Positions 33,175 to 45,922 of a stretch of 64,000 nt of DNA are shown one piece after another (the first letter of the stretch is position 1; the number at the start of each line of letters is the position of its first letter). Position numbers and translations under genes: made by a program. Source of the DNA: Sapria himalayana. Lineage: Eukaryota; Streptophyta; Magnoliopsida; Malpighiales; Rafflesiaceae. The stretch lies in NCBI GenBank assembly GCA_029783825.1, contig JAREIK010001718.1, positions 3,600,898-3,664,897 of the forward strand, in the 5' to 3' direction. Under the pieces are notes generated by a model, which ran no database searches, was not told the DNA's origin, and saw only the letters and a program-made list of their open reading frames with translations.

Positions 33175-34146
33175 CTATCCAGATAAGGTTGATTTAAGCT
33201 GCCCTTTGCTCTTGAGCTCCATCACGATATCACATCCTCCTACAAGCTCTCCTTTGTAATAGAGCTGGGGAAAAGTAGGCCAGCTGGAGAAAACCTTGAG
33301 GCCTCGTCTGACTTGCTCATCCAGCAAAATATCAAAGGATCCAAAGGCGACTCCTTGCTCGTTCAATGCATTCACCACCTTGGAACTGAAGCCACAGCGA
33401 GGTGCATCTGGACTGCCTTTCATGAACAGCATCACCGGCGAAGACCCAACCAGATACTTCACCCGGTCTTCAAGATGACTCGGCTTAGGGGCAGTTCCTT
33501 CCTGTTGCAGCTGCTGCCCATTTCTCTGCATCTCAAGCACAGCAGCATCATCTCCTGGGTCCCCTAATTGGGCCGCCTCACTCGAGCCGGTGGCCGACCC
33601 ACTTTGGCCAGACACATGGTCCTTAAATGCCTCTTTTAATTCCCCGCTCTGATGCATTGTATTGGCAATATCACACCCACCGAGCAGCTCTCCGTTGAGG
33701 TAGAGTTGAGGAAAGGTTGGCCAATCAGAAAACTTCTTCAGGCCCTCGCGAACTTCGCTGTCGTCCAAGATGTTGAAATATCCAAACTTGACTTTTTCCG
33801 CTTTCAAGATGTGCAGAATCTTCTGGCTGAAGCCACATCTGGGTGCGGCGGGGGTGCCTTTCAAGAACAGCATGATGGGTTGGGAGTGGACCAGCTGCTG
33901 CAGTCGCCTGGTCAGCACATGGCTCGGACCTTGAGAATTCGGGCTTCCTGCAGGCCCGGGGGGAGGCACAGGCAGACTGTCCTGGGCTAGTTCGCGAATG
34001 GTTTCGAGAACTATCGGACCGGCAGCCATTCCGAGGCTGGCTGGCGCTGCAGCTTCTCCAGGACGAATTGATCCTGCAATGCCTGCAATCTTGTTGGCCA
34101 ACAAGGAAGGATCGGCACCTTCCAGAGAATCAACTTGCTTTCCATC
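33175..34146 (-). CDS. GRXS17: GRXS17-like glutaredoxin, exon 3 (two CGFS Grx domains)
   Basis: This is the last exon of a PICOT/GRXS17-type monothiol glutaredoxin, 323 codons plus stop. It starts after an acceptor TTCAG/GATGG at 34147 and continues the thioredoxin-like domain with DGKQVDSLEGADPSLLANK. In the predicted 410-aa protein, Grx domain A is at about 167-264 (CGFS at 191-194, then WPTFPQLYLNGELLGGCDI). A Gln-rich linker of about 48 aa follows. Grx domain B is at about 313-408 (CGFS at 338-341, then WPTFPQLYYKGELVGGCDI). Each CGFS cysteine with glutathione is the known [2Fe-2S] ligand. The family acts in the cytosol and nucleus in iron-sulfur handling, redox control and auxin/meristem responses. 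By eye, domain A resembles the first and domain B the third Grx of Arabidopsis GRXS17; the second has no counterpart. The reading frame is intact. Confidence 0.92.
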   Translation of the reverse strand, partial: DGKQVDSLEGADPSLLANKIAGIAGSIRPGEAAAPASLGMAAGPIVLETIRELAQDSLPVPPPGPAGSPNSQGPSHVLTRRLQQLVHSQPIMLFLKGTPAAPRCGFSQKILHILKAEKVKFGYFNILDDSEVREGLKKFSDWPTFPQLYLNGELLGGCDIANTMHQSGELKEAFKDHVSGQSGSATGSSEAAQLGDPGDDAAVLEMQRNGQQLQQEGTAPKPSHLEDRVKYLVGSSPVMLFMKGSPDAPRCGFSSKVVNALNEQGVAFGSFDILLDEQVRRGLKVFSSWPTFPQLYYKGELVGGCDIVMELKSKGQLKSTLSG

Positions 34147-34479
34147 CTGAATATATTATTATTAAATATTAATATTAAAGTAGAATAACATAAATAAATA
34201 AAGAAGAGAGAGCACAGAAGTATTTTAGAAATTAAATGTCGAGTACTAAGTATAGCATTTTGATTTCTTCCATTGAAAAATTACAATATCCAAATTCTCA
34301 AATTCTAAAAGATCACTTGGCATGTGTGGGTGATCTGCTAGTGAAATAACAAATTCTCATTTTCTAATTATAGTAATCAAAACAATATAAAATATTAATT
34401 AAAAAAATTTAAAAAAAAACACAACTAATTAAATTAATCATCTTCAAAAGTTAAAAAAAAAAATTATCACATCCATCCA

Positions 34480-34980
34480 CAGTGAGAAAATATGTCTCCA
34501 TGTTCATTCTTATTAATGAAAGATTAAACACTAATAATCTAGAGCTTTAAGGCATCCCTCTCAGAATTAACATTGTGCTTGAGATGATCTACAAAATTAT
34601 CAACTTTAAAAACAAAATCATTTCATGCACCTCTCAGAATGATGATCTACAAATGTAATTAAGTTAGTTATTCAAGAATGTGTGTAGAAGGAGGCATATT
34701 CTTTTTATTAAATACATTTCAAAAATTATTCAATTTTAGTCAAAATATGATACAATATAGTTAGTTAAGTTGAAACCTTTGATCATAAATCTTTGAAATT
34801 TAAAAGTAAACCATTATGTATAAATATAATCCACGTTGACTTTCAATATAGATATAAATAATTTAATGAAAATATAATCTAACCATTTAAATAAATATAA
34901 CTAGATAACTAATTTAAGCAATACTTTATTTTTTGTTTCCAAAAATTATCAAATTTAGAATGCATTTATACACATCGGTT
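34480..34980. repeat. Dispersed repeat, copy near the 3' end of intron 2
   Basis: It shares ordered blocks with 57340-57985: 'atttcatgcac...gatgatctaca', 'caaaatatgata(c/t)aa', 'taatctaa(c/t)catttaaataa' and 'atgtatttatac'-like ends. The copies are in the same orientation and clearly diverged, with insertions such as a (TA)n run in the other copy. It could be the remains of two LTRs or two copies of an unknown repeat. It has no coding capacity. Confidence 0.5.
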
Positions 34981-35042
34981 TTACTCCTTTTTGTTCATTA
35001 TAGAAGAATCTTGAGCTAGAAGATATACTACCCCCCGTGTAT

Positions 35043-35360
35043 TAGAGGTGTCAACCGGGCCTCGTGCCGTGCCTGACGAAGCACAGTTTGGTGGCCCGTG
35101 GCACGACCCGTCGGCACGGTTCGGGGTCACACCCGGTCCCGCACCCGCAGACCTAGGCTCCCGGCTTCCCGCACCCTCACGAGTCACGGGTCGCGGCTCA
35201 CCCTATTGCGACTCGGTGAGTCGGGCCTAGACTATGTTCCTCGTCCATGTAGCTCGTCTGGCTTTGATAAACCGTGCCTGGCCCTGCACAAAAGCACGGC
35301 CGTGCTCTAAAAAAATGTGCCGGCCCGGCCCAGCCCGACCCTGCCCGTTTGACACCTCTA
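35043..35360. mobile_element. Non-autonomous hAT, 318 bp
   Basis: The ends TAGAGGTGTCAACCGGGCC and, inverted, TAGAGGTGTCAAACGGGCA match the main hAT family. The target duplication CCGTGTAT (35035-35042) / CCATGTAT (35361-35368) is 7 of 8 identical. It consists almost only of the GC-rich subterminal zones. Confidence 0.9.
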
Positions 35361-35898
35361 CCATGTATAAAGGCAGGTAATGTTTTATCGGAAAATTGTA
35401 TTCTGGTGTCATTTTAGAAAAATTTACAGTGTTGTGATATCATACTTTTCATAAATTCAAAAAATATGCCCTAAATCTAAAAATAATTGCTCAAAAGATT
35501 CATCTCCTCTCATCTAAAATTTTAGGACAAAAGTGCACTGAGACTTGCCACATCAGCTTGGTACACCATAGAGGTGTCAACTGGGCCGTGTCAGGCTGGC
35601 ACTGCCCGAATTGCGGCAGCCAAATCATGCGAATGGGCAGTGTCAACGGGACACAGCATGATTTCTCCAAACAGGCCGTGTCGAGCCAGCACGAGATCGA
35701 GGGTCAAGGGAGGCTGGCCCGGCATGGCCCGATTTGGGTAGTCAGTGGTGCCAGGTGGGGTCGAGTCAGGCAAGCGTGCAGCCTATTCACTTGGGCTGCT
35801 GCTGCGAGCCTGCTGGGCATGGGCTTTGCAGATGCAATGCGACGTGCAGTTGATGTGCAGCTGCAGCAACAACAATGAGCAATACAGTGCAGCTGCAC

Positions 35899-35988
35899 TA
35901 GAGGTGTCAACCTGGCCCGGCACGAAGGCACGCTCGTGCTCAAAAAAACGGGCCGGGCCGACCCGGCCCGGCCTGGTTGACACCTCTG
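35899..35988. mobile_element. Minimal non-autonomous hAT, 90 bp
   Basis: The left end TAGAGGTGTCAACCTGGCCC pairs with the right end, read inward, CAGAGGTGTCAACCAGGCCG. It is little more than the two terminal repeats plus 'cacgctcgtgctcaaaaaaac'-like filler (shown in part). The flanks GTGCAGCTGCAC (35887-35898) and GTGCAACTGCAC (35989-36000) match at 11 of 12 bases. That is longer than the usual 8-bp duplication and may reflect a pre-existing palindrome. Confidence 0.75.
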
Positions 35989-37148
35989 GTGCAACTGCAC
36001 TGTAATGTAAACTGCACTAACTAAAATAAAATTTTAATTTTTAAATTTTATAAGTTATTAATTATTATATTATAGTGATGATATATAATATTAATAAAAA
36101 AAATTCTTTAAAAATTAAATTTAAACTGCACTAATATTAAAAAAATACAATACAAATTATAATACATAAATGTCTAAAAATATAACTAAAATAAAAAATA
36201 AAAACTTTAGATTATAAAATCAAGACTATAGGGTTCAATCTTCAAAACTCATAAGCCAACAATGACATCCTCATTTTTGAATATCCGTGCCATTCAAATT
36301 TAGATTTTTGATTTTATCTTAAAAATTAATCATTGAATTTTTAAGTAAATCCTCACAATCTTTTAACCAAGAAATTATTTCAAAGATATCAAGTTGTAGA
36401 GTACTCATATCATCTATATCATATTCAGACTCAAAAAAATAAATTTCAATGATGCACTAGACACTAGAGACGAGAGGTTAATAAATCTCATGTTATTTTA
36501 GATAGAAAATAAAAAAAAAATTTCATATGATTTCTATTAACTCAATATATCAAAATTTTTAATATAACTATATGACAGGATAAAATAATAATTAATATCT
36601 AAATAAATCGATAACTCGCTCATATTAATAGAACCTCTGCGTCACTTACCCATAACTAGTTGTTTCAAAAAATCATTATATCCGAATCAGTTATCCATAT
36701 CATTACTCGGAGGTTCACTAAAATTATCACTTAATATCATAATATTTAAATAAATTATGTAATTATTTATAAATCATTTTCTTAGGTTCTCATGATGTAT
36801 TCATGCAAGTAAATGTATATTTTATTATATTTTTTACTGATTCTACCTTATACCAAGAATCGATACATATAACAAAGCTATAAACAGATAAAATTGATAA
36901 TTAAAATTTTAAATATTTCTTTTTCATCTTAATAATCATGTTCAAGATATTAAAATCTAGATATTCTTTATATTGGCAAACATATTTTTAATATTACATA
37001 AGTACCTAAGTATAATATATGCAATGAGAATATACAAAGATGAATATATATTCACAAATCATTAAATATCTTAAAGAAATTTACAAATAAAATTCTTATT
37101 TCGACGTCTAATTAGTCAATCATTAATTCCTTATTTTTACTATTAACA

Positions 37149-37619
37149 TAAAAATGTCAAACATATCGTGTTGTAGATGACACAGTGTCATTCCAAGCAT
37201 GACACAATGTTTATCACGGGATATGTCGTCCCAGCACAATTCAAAAAGGGGCATCCCGACATAACCCGCTGACACAACATTTGGGTGGGTCAGGCCTGGC
37301 CAGGATAACTCAAGTCAGGAAGGGCTAACCCGAATCAAGCCAGACTAACTCAGGTCAAGCCGGGCTAACTAGAGTCAAGCCAGGCTAGCAAGTTTGGCCA
37401 AACAGGTCAAAGCTAGCTTGCACAAGTCATCATGCTGATCATGTCATGATAAGCCTCCCGTACCAAAAAGATTAGCCTGACATAGCCTAAACCATGCCAT
37501 GTGCCAGCCCACAACACTTCCAAGCAGGGTTCTGCTCCATACCATGTTATGTCAAGCAAGGCTGAATCGTGTCATGCCACAGGTCATGCCTAGGCCAACT
37601 GATCAAGTTGATACCTCTA
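37149..37619. mobile_element. Non-autonomous hAT nested in copy C, 471 bp
   Basis: The ends TAAAAATGTCAAAC and, inverted, TAGAGGTATCAACTTG are decayed family termini. The flanks TATTAACA (37141-37148) and TATTAATG (37620-37627) both derive plausibly from TATTGACG, the sequence at the equivalent place in copy B, by CpG decay. The interior repeats 'caggctaac(t)...gtcaagcc' phrases. Confidence 0.75.
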
Positions 37620-38319
37620 TATTAATGTAGCCAAATATCATATTTTATTAATCATCACATAAATTTAACATAAGGTGCGTATAATTTCAATAATTTCTAA
37701 AATTATTTTAAATTTTATATTTTTGAGATATGCTAACTTATATAGAGTATCAAACTCTTTTTTAGTATATTTCGTATATAATCTAATGCAGAGATAACTA
37801 TTTTAATTCTTACTTATACTATTAGGTTTATTATATAACATATATATTTAATATAAAATATTTCACATTAGAATTTCTCTCTAATAATTCTTACAAACAT
37901 ATTTCACATCTTGAATAGGAATATATTGCTAAAAATTTATTTTGAATCTCATACTTTCTAACAATCATAGACAAATACTCAATAGTACTTGGTTTTTATA
38001 TTTTACTTGAAATTAACAAAGTAAGCAATCATGCACAAAAATATAATGATTTCGTGACTAATCTAAATATTATACATCTTGATTACTACTCTATGTTTCC
38101 TAAATTAGTAAATTATTAAGTATTTTTTTATTTTATAATTTTTTATAATATCATTTTTACTTATCAATACAAGAATTTTATGATAAGTAATTAGAATATA
38201 TTTTTTCATAAAATAAAAATAATTTAGAATCCTTCACAAATTTAATCAAAAGATTCATTTTAGTGAAACTTTATCTTTGTTTTCCTTGCATACTCATTAT
38301 AATATATATGAGATGATTA

Positions 38320-38721
38320 TCGAGGTGTCAAGTGGGTCGTGTAGACTGCGCACAGCCCAATTCAACCGTGCCTAGCCCGGCACGGCACAATCTATCACCA
38401 TGCCTCAGGACAAGTCAGGCCACCACTTGGTACGATTCGTGCCGTGCCGGGCCATGCATGGCCCCTTTGCCTAGCCCAACAGCAAGGTAAACCAGCCTGG
38501 GGACCCATAGCTGGATTTTTTAAAAAAAAAACTAGAAAAATCAGGGGTACAACCCGACCCGAACTGGGTACTAGACGGGCCGAAAGTTTTCAAGCCATGT
38601 CGTGCTTAGCACGACACAGCTAATAAACAAGTCCGCGTCGAGCAAGGGCAAGTCAAGGTGGTCAAATTAGGCCACAAAAAATGAGTCAGGCCGTGCAAGC
38701 CAAACCTATTTGATACATCTA
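38320..38721. mobile_element. Non-autonomous hAT nested in copy C, 402 bp
   Basis: The left end TCGAGGTGTCAAGTGGGTCG and the right end, read inward, TAGATGTATCAAATAGGTTT fit the family. Copy C transposase sequence continues on both sides. No good target duplication remains, and a few bases of copy C appear to be lost at the junction. Confidence 0.65.
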
Positions 38722-38810
38722 AGTAATTTAAAGTTAAGTTTGTTTGGTATCTAATATATCATATTTTTTAGTACATTGATCAATATGTCTCTTATGATTT
38801 TTAGTACGCC

Positions 38811-41800
38811 CTAATGGATTTCATTCTGAGTCGTGTCGAGCATTGTGGGTTTCATGCTGGGATGTGGTAGGAAGTGACGAGTCATGTCGAGTTGTGTTGA
38901 GACGTGCCAAGACATGTCATGATGTGCTGGGTTGTGTCAGGACAAGCTAGGTTGTGTCGAGCCATGTTGGGACGTGCCAAGTTGTACTGGAACATGCCGG
39001 GTCATGCCAAGACGTGCCGGTTCATGCCGGAAAATGTCAGGTCATGCTTGAGACATGCCGTTTCAGCCCGTTAGGAATCAGGTCATCCCTGATTTCAAAT
39101 ATATTTAAGATTTTAAATTTTAATACTAAATTAATTAATTAATTAATTTAATACAAAAAAAATTAAAATTACAATTAGAAATCACAACTCAAAAAAAATA
39201 ATATAATATAAATATTATTAATTTCAATAATTTCATGTTCGTAACATAATATAAGAATAAATTACAAAATAATAAAGTAAACTTAAAAGATACAAATTAA
39301 TATATCAAAAATAAATTAATAAATATCAATTTCATAAACGTATAAATAAATAAAGAATAAAATAACAATAAAAGCATTAATCTCAAATAATAAAAATCAA
39401 AAGATAATTTAAAGATAATTAATCTCGTAAGTATATGATAGTATAACTAGCAGTAGACCATAAGTAATAAACTCAATCTTAGTCGTCATCAAAATCTCAT
39501 GAATCATCATCAGCACGATCCTAGATATTAAAGCTCAAATTCTCTCAATCATTCATAAATACTAATATCTCAACAATATATGATCACAATCTCAATCACC
39601 TATCTGAAATTAAATTCACTATAATAAAAAAGTCAACTCCAATGTTATGTTTGACATCAGATGAGTCAGTAAATCTTATATTATCTTAGACAACATAAGA
39701 TAAGTAGACTCATGTGATTTCAACTACTAAAAATATAAAGGTTCTAGTTAACAATATATTATAGGATTGAGCAGTGATCAGCATTACATATCAAGATGAG
39801 ACACCTCACTAACTAAATGAAGATGTCATCGTCTCCAAATATGATAACTATATCCATACACAGAGTCTGACTACCATTATCATCATACCTAATATCATAG
39901 TATGTAAATAACTCAGTAAACTTCTCATAAATAAATCATTCAAGTTGATGTTACTGATTAATATACGAGAATATATATGTTAAAACATTCTCTACCCTTT
40001 CCATCTTAATCTTGTCCATGCAGACATGTCAAATAATAAAAAGATAGAATTATGAACTAGTAGTTTAAATAATTAATTTTCATCTCAAGAATCATATCAC
40101 AAAATATCAGGTCATCTCTACACTTTTTAAGCATACTACTAATATAAAATATACGCATTAGTGTTAATAAAGTCATGAAAGTATAAACTGCTAAACACAT
40201 ATTTGTTATGTAATAAAAAATTGCCAAAATTTTCAAAAATAAAATTCATGTAACACAATCAATGTCGTCAATAATAAATTCGTTACTTTTATAATTGAAT
40301 AATCAAATATCACGTGTTCGTATCCTACACATGACTCCAACATAAAATATATGCAATTCTAACTGAATCTCACATTCGATAAAAATTTCTTCTTTAGACC
40401 TGCAGACAAACAGAGTTTACCAAATTCCTATTATCTATAATACATACGAATAAATTTTAGTGAATTATATATATTTTCTAAAATAAAAGAAATAGCCCTC
40501 ATCTTTGCTTGTACTATGAAGTTAATGACAACACACGTGTACATGTGTCAACCGGGCCAGGCCGGCCCGGCCCGGCACGGAAAAATTCCGTGCCCGGGTT
40601 AGGCGTGTGTCGTGCCGTGCCCGGCCTAAGCCGTGTCGTGCCTGACCCGGCACGCGGCACTGCACCCAGGCACGGGTCAGTCTCGTGCCGGGTGTCCCGT
40701 GAACCAGACCCCAGGAAGCCCCTCCCGCAAAAAAAGACCGCGGGTCGGGCCTGATTCGACCCGACCCGCAGTCTTCCCGTATCCCGAACCGCTCGGACAG
40801 GCAAGCCCGAGAGGGCCAGGCAAGGCACAGCACGACCCACCATGCCTACGGGCCGTGCCGGGCTCGGCTATTTTTAAACCGTTCACGGCCCGGCACGGTA
40901 GCACAAACGTGCCCTAAAAAACGGGCCGGGCCGGCCCGGCCCTTTTGACACCTCTACACACGTGTCTTACGTGAAAAATATTTACTAATAGTTCATCTCT
41001 AATAGGCATAACAAACATGTTAATAGCTACTTAATTATTAAATACATTATCGAATATAATTTATATATTTTATTTTGAATATCATATTCTCTAAAGATTC
41101 TTATAATGTACTCATAAATATCCAACTATCATGAGAATAAAAAATCTCGAAGAATCCTAATATATTTTTATTTAGTGTCTATTTAGAATCTATATCGTAA
41201 AAAATGAGACATACATAAAATGCATCATCATAACTAGTTCAGATATCGAACATCACAGACATCACGTCACTATATTCTCTAGATTCATTAATTATTATTT
41301 TTTTTCTAAGTTATAATATTTTAGTACGTTATTCTTAGATGTGAATCTAAAAATCATACAATTTATATGCTGAAAATAAGTCATGATGATACTAGCTACT
41401 CTTGGATCCTCCAAAAATCTAATCGAAAGACCAATCATAATAATCATTTTAACTATCTTCCCTCTCTAATCCATTGTAATATATGAATGAAATCAACATT
41501 GAGATTGAATTGAATTCAACCTCAAATACCTCACCACTAAGTTGTGTTTGTTAGGATCTAATCCACCATATTTTTTGATAGATTATTTGACATGCCTCTT
41601 TAGGTGTTAAGTCCCAGATGAACTCTTAATAGTTTATATAATTTTATAATATTTATATTGTACTGATTTTTCATTAGCACCCATAATATTTTTATTTTGT
41701 ATAATATTAAAGTGAGTCTAAATTTTTGATTCTTCTAGGTTTTTATTTTTTTTTAGATATTTGAATTAAGACCACGGAAAAAAACAAAATTTTAATAATT

Positions 41801-42456
41801 TCAAGCCTTTCCATAAGGTTATCATTAAATATATTAAAATTTTTTATGCTTACATTAATATTAATTTTATTATCACAATTAAAATTATTATTTGTCATTT
41901 TTAATTTTTATTAGTTTATTAATTATATTATAAATTATGTTTTTTAAATTAAATATTAATTTATATTTAACTATTAACTAAAATAAAAATAAAAAAAGTA
42001 AATAAGATTTAAAAAATAATACTCATAAAACATAAAATTTCGTTTGCTTGACAATGTATATTGTCCAATAACTAATGTTCGCACCACAATTCACACTAAT
42101 AGAAATTATTTCAAAAAAATAATAATTTGAGAATACAATAGAGAAAGAAAGAGAGATAAATAATACGAAAAAAAGAGAGAATAATAAAATAAATTAGAAA
42201 TAAGATATAAATTTAAGAATGAGAGAAGATATATATATATATATATATATATATATCAAAAAAAAATTCAAGAAAATCATTGTATTATATTTTTTTGATT
42301 TTTTTAATTTATTTTTGGGCATAATCCAGACAACTGTCAGGTTTCTGCCACAAGCCATTGGGGCTGAATCCAACAACTGAAAAATGCTTTTTTTTGAATG
42401 TTTTTAATCATTGCGTCGGTTTAACCCAATGGTTCTAGAAGCTTTGGCTTCTAGGC
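38811..42456 (-). mobile_element. Decayed hAT element (copy D)
   Basis: A subterminal zone of repeated 'catgccgggtcatgcc' phrases (38820-39080) is followed by AT-rich filler. From about 39480 to 41860 a minus-strand transposase relic is colinear with copy B, with the BED remnant at about 41590-41640. Upstream of the gene, 42300-42390 matches 30640-30730 of copy B ('ccattggggctgaatcca' against 'ccgttggagtcgaatcca'). A non-autonomous copy is nested at 40540-40956. The exact termini are uncertain. Confidence 0.7.
40540..40956. mobile_element. Non-autonomous hAT nested in copy D, perfect TSD
   Basis: This 417-bp element is flanked by the perfect 8-bp duplication CACACGTG (40532-40539 and 40957-40964). 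The left end TACATGTGTCAACCGGGCC and the right end, inverted, TAGAGGTGTCAAAAGGGCC match the family. Copy D transposase sequence is continuous once the insert and one duplication are ignored. The interior is GC-rich and carries the conserved hairpin (40734-40775). The high GC and preserved CpG suggest it is younger than its host copy. Confidence 0.93.
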
Positions 42457-42725
42457 TAGGGATGTCAGATTCGGATCACGCCCGACCACCGGCCCAAGAT
42501 TCGGGGCACAGTTCAAGTCGTGCCGATGAACAGTGCCTTCGGGCCAGCAACCAAAACATGACTAACCCAACACGAAGCCAGGGTGAACTCGGCACGGCAC
42601 GGCATAAACTATGCCGAGAGCCAGCCCAGACACAATTCTAGACCATGTCGTACAAGACTAGGCATGGCTGAGTTGGGTCATACCTTGGGACAAGCATGGG
42701 CTGCCCAGCCTACTTGACACATCTA
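42457..42725. mobile_element. hAT terminal domain, either the right end of copy D or a nested copy
   Basis: It begins TAGGGATGTCAGATTCGG and ends, read inward, TAGATGTGTCAAGTAGGC, so it has family termini at both sides. It lies where the right subterminal zone of copy D would be expected. No target duplication was seen. I cannot decide between a separate 269-bp non-autonomous element and the end of copy D. Confidence 0.55.
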
Positions 42726-43970
42726 GTACAACCAATACTCACACATGTATATATTTATTATAATATATATATTATACTAAATCTTCTTTAATATTCCTAA
42801 TATTTTTATTTTTAATATTAGTAATGTTACCTATTTTTAGATTTTTTTAGGCAAAGAGGTTAAAAACTCTAGAATATAATCTAGTCTCAGACCTTTTGGT
42901 CAGATTATCGTTACCTTAGTCTAGATCTAATATATTTTCATAAGATTTACCATTTTCTATTTTTTAATCTAATTCAAGTATTTAAAGATTTTTGAGAAGA
43001 TTTTAAGTATTTTTACTTAATTTTATTCAAAAATTTAAAACATACTAAAGCATGTATATACTACTAATGTTAAAATATGTATATACTACTAATATTTATT
43101 TATTTTTAGATTTTTAGGCAAAGAGGTTAAGGACTTTAGAATACAATCTAGTGACAGACCTTTTTGTCAGATTATCATTACCTAAGTCAATATTTAATTT
43201 ATTTTCATAAAATTTATTATTTTCTATTTTTTAATTTAGTTTAAATCTTTAAAGAAATTTAAGAAGAATTAATTATTTTTATTTAATTTTATTAAAATTT
43301 AAAAATAAATTTAAAAAGTTTATTTAAAATAAATAAATATACAATTAATACCTTTATGTGGGCAACAAGCAACAATTCCACGAATATAAAGTGTTTTATC
43401 ACCTTACCAATCAAAATGACTCCCACATGCTTAAAATATTATAATAGTATAAATTTATTTCAAAATAAAAACAAATTTATTACAAAAAAATTAGATAGAG
43501 TCTAAGCAAATATTTTGATTTTTATAAAATAAGAAACTGGAAAAAAAAAGATTATAGACAAACTATGAAATATAAAAAATGTTAATTGGTAATTTATAAA
43601 AAAAATAATTAAAAATATTTTTTATTTTTTTTATATAAATCCAACCTTCATCTGAATTCTACCAAATAGCTATTAGATTTCATCCAACTACTTAGAATTA
43701 TTGTATATTTTTAAAGTTTTTATCCAACATAGATGATAGGCCGTTTACCAATAAATTGAAAGCCATAATAAAATGGCCAGAAATTTAAAATATGTCTTGT
43801 GTCACATTTCATATCTCACATGCCAGGCACGAGGGCAGTGCATGGCATGGCATGAAGCCCATGCGGTCTCATCACGGCACAACAAAGTTTTGCAACCATG
43901 ATCTAAGAAAAATTCTAGACTATCATACCTCATGCCGAGTTCAGGCCACCTGGTTCACTTGATACCTCTA
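42726..43970 (-). mobile_element. hAT 5' fragment (copy E) with internal duplication
   Basis: The right end, read inward, TAGAGGTATCAAGTGAACC at 43970, and a 'catggcatgg' zone at 43800-43960 mark a hAT terminus. 42730-43320 resembles the N-terminal segment of decayed copies A and D. A block of about 220 bp is present twice in tandem (about 42830-43060 and 43095-43315), sharing 'ggcaaagaggttaa', 'cagaccttt(t)tgtcagatta' and 'tattttctattttttaat'. The rest of the transposase is absent. Confidence 0.55.
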
Positions 43971-45599
43971 CTATTTTAGCATGATATATATAAATATATA
44001 TACACATACATGCATATATATTTGCACACGCACACAAATATATATATTTACATATATCCATATATATAGCATGTTATTGTGACACCTAAGGGTATTTTTG
44101 TCCTAAATTTTCAAATGAAAAGAATATGCATTTGAGTAATTATTTTTTGATTCAAGATATTTTTTGAATTTATAAAAGTATGATATTAAAACACAATTAT
44201 ATTTCTAAAAAAGAACCAAAACACACTTTTCTCAAGTTTTATTTCTCCCATTATTTTAATATCATCTTTATATATTTCTTCATTTTCATTATAAAATCAT
44301 TATTTTGTTATATCGATGGTTTGACATATTTATCCTGTTCAATTTTTTGCCATCTACAAAAAGTACACGACTAATAAGATTAAAGTCATTAAAAAACACA
44401 ATGACATTCTAAAATGAAACAATTATAAAGAAAACAATTAGAAATCAAGTCTAAACAAGCATTAATATTTTGTTGATAAACACATTATTTTAATGTGCAG
44501 TTCCAACAACTACATAAACTCAATAACATTCAATAATCCCAATAGAAGAAATACAAGCAATGTTCTTATATAATAGACAATGCATTGAGCATAATGCATA
44601 CATATTGGATACCCAACAATGATAACATAAAAAATAATAAAAGAGTAAAAAACAAAAAAAAAATATTAATATAAATTATAATAATTCTCATTAATCTGAT
44701 GCGTATTAATTCAGAATATTAAACTTTGAGGAAAAAAAAATAAGCCAAAACATCTTCAAGACCTCTATAAAGATATGTGTCAACTACTTTATTATTTGAA
44801 TATATGTTATAATAATATCATTTTAAATCTTCTTTCTAAAAAAATAATAAATCAATTGTATAGTATCATTTATTTTTTTTACTTAATGATGAATAAAACT
44901 TTTTTGAACTTAATATTAAAAATAGTACTTAATATAATTAAGTATTAAGTCATTTATTTTTTTTTTATTTCTATTATGTATTAAGTTGTTTGTTTTTTAC
45001 ATACTAAAAACCATCTTATATCTTATATCTATTAAGGAAATTTAAGTATATATTTTCAAATATCTAAAGAAATCACAAAAATTAATTAAATTAAAAATAA
45101 TTAATTTAATGATAAAACCTAAAATTAAAAATCATAATTAAATTAAAACATATATATAATATCTAAAGAAAAACATAAAATCAAAAATCATAATTAAATT
45201 AAAACATATATATAATATCTTTTATCTTGAGATATCAATAATTAATTTCTCATTTTATATAATGATAAAACCTAAAATCAAAAATCATAATTAAATTAAA
45301 AATATAATAATTCAAATATATATATATAATATCTAAAGAAAAACATAAAAATTTAAACACAAATTTTCAAATATCTAAAGATAAAAGATATCATATTTGA
45401 TATTAATATTTAACATTATATTTTACACCATAATAAAAACTAAAACAACAAATGTTTAATACTAGTATTTGATATCTCATTTTATACGATAATAAAAATT
45501 AAAATAACAAACTAATTGAATATTTGAAAAGTTCATTTGCAATATAATTTCAAATTATAGCATGAATATTGATCTTCTGCTATAAAAAAGTTATTTATA
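43971..45599. other. AT-rich intron DNA with short tandem repeats
   Basis: No coding motif was recognised. 45115-45360 holds about three imperfect copies of a unit with 'aaatcataattaaattaaaa' and 'atatataatatctaaagaaa'. TATA-rich low-complexity sequence occurs at 43980-44070. Confidence 0.5.
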
Positions 45600-45877
45600 G
45601 TTGAACATTGAGTTTGGTTGTTACCCTTACTTTTCAATTCCTCTTCAAAATCATATTCAAAATATAAATAATCAACAAATGAGAGTTGTCGAAACAAAAT
45701 TATAAGATGTCATTCTCTTCAATATTAAAAAATATGCCTTAACAATACTAAAAGCACATTCAATGATATTCCATAATCTTACATAAGTTGAATATCACAT
45801 TTCTTCTTACAACTTTACCACCATTATGAAAATCATTTAACTAATAACATACATTATGATATGATACCATAAAACCT

Positions 45878-45922
<45 letters not shown>

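Larger units (their letters stand above)
35569..38810 (-). mobile_element. Decayed hAT element (copy C) with three nested relatives
   Basis: The left end TAGAGGTGTCAACTGGGCCG is at 35569. From about 36230 the minus strand is colinear with the copy B transposase, with the C-terminus first and the BED-finger remnant at about 38780-38815. It is full of stops and AT-shifted. Elements at 35899-35988, 37149-37619 and 38320-38721 interrupt it, and all belong to the same hAT family. The right terminal repeat is not recognisable; copy D begins at about 38810. The order of decay and nesting indicates several rounds of activity. Confidence 0.75.
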
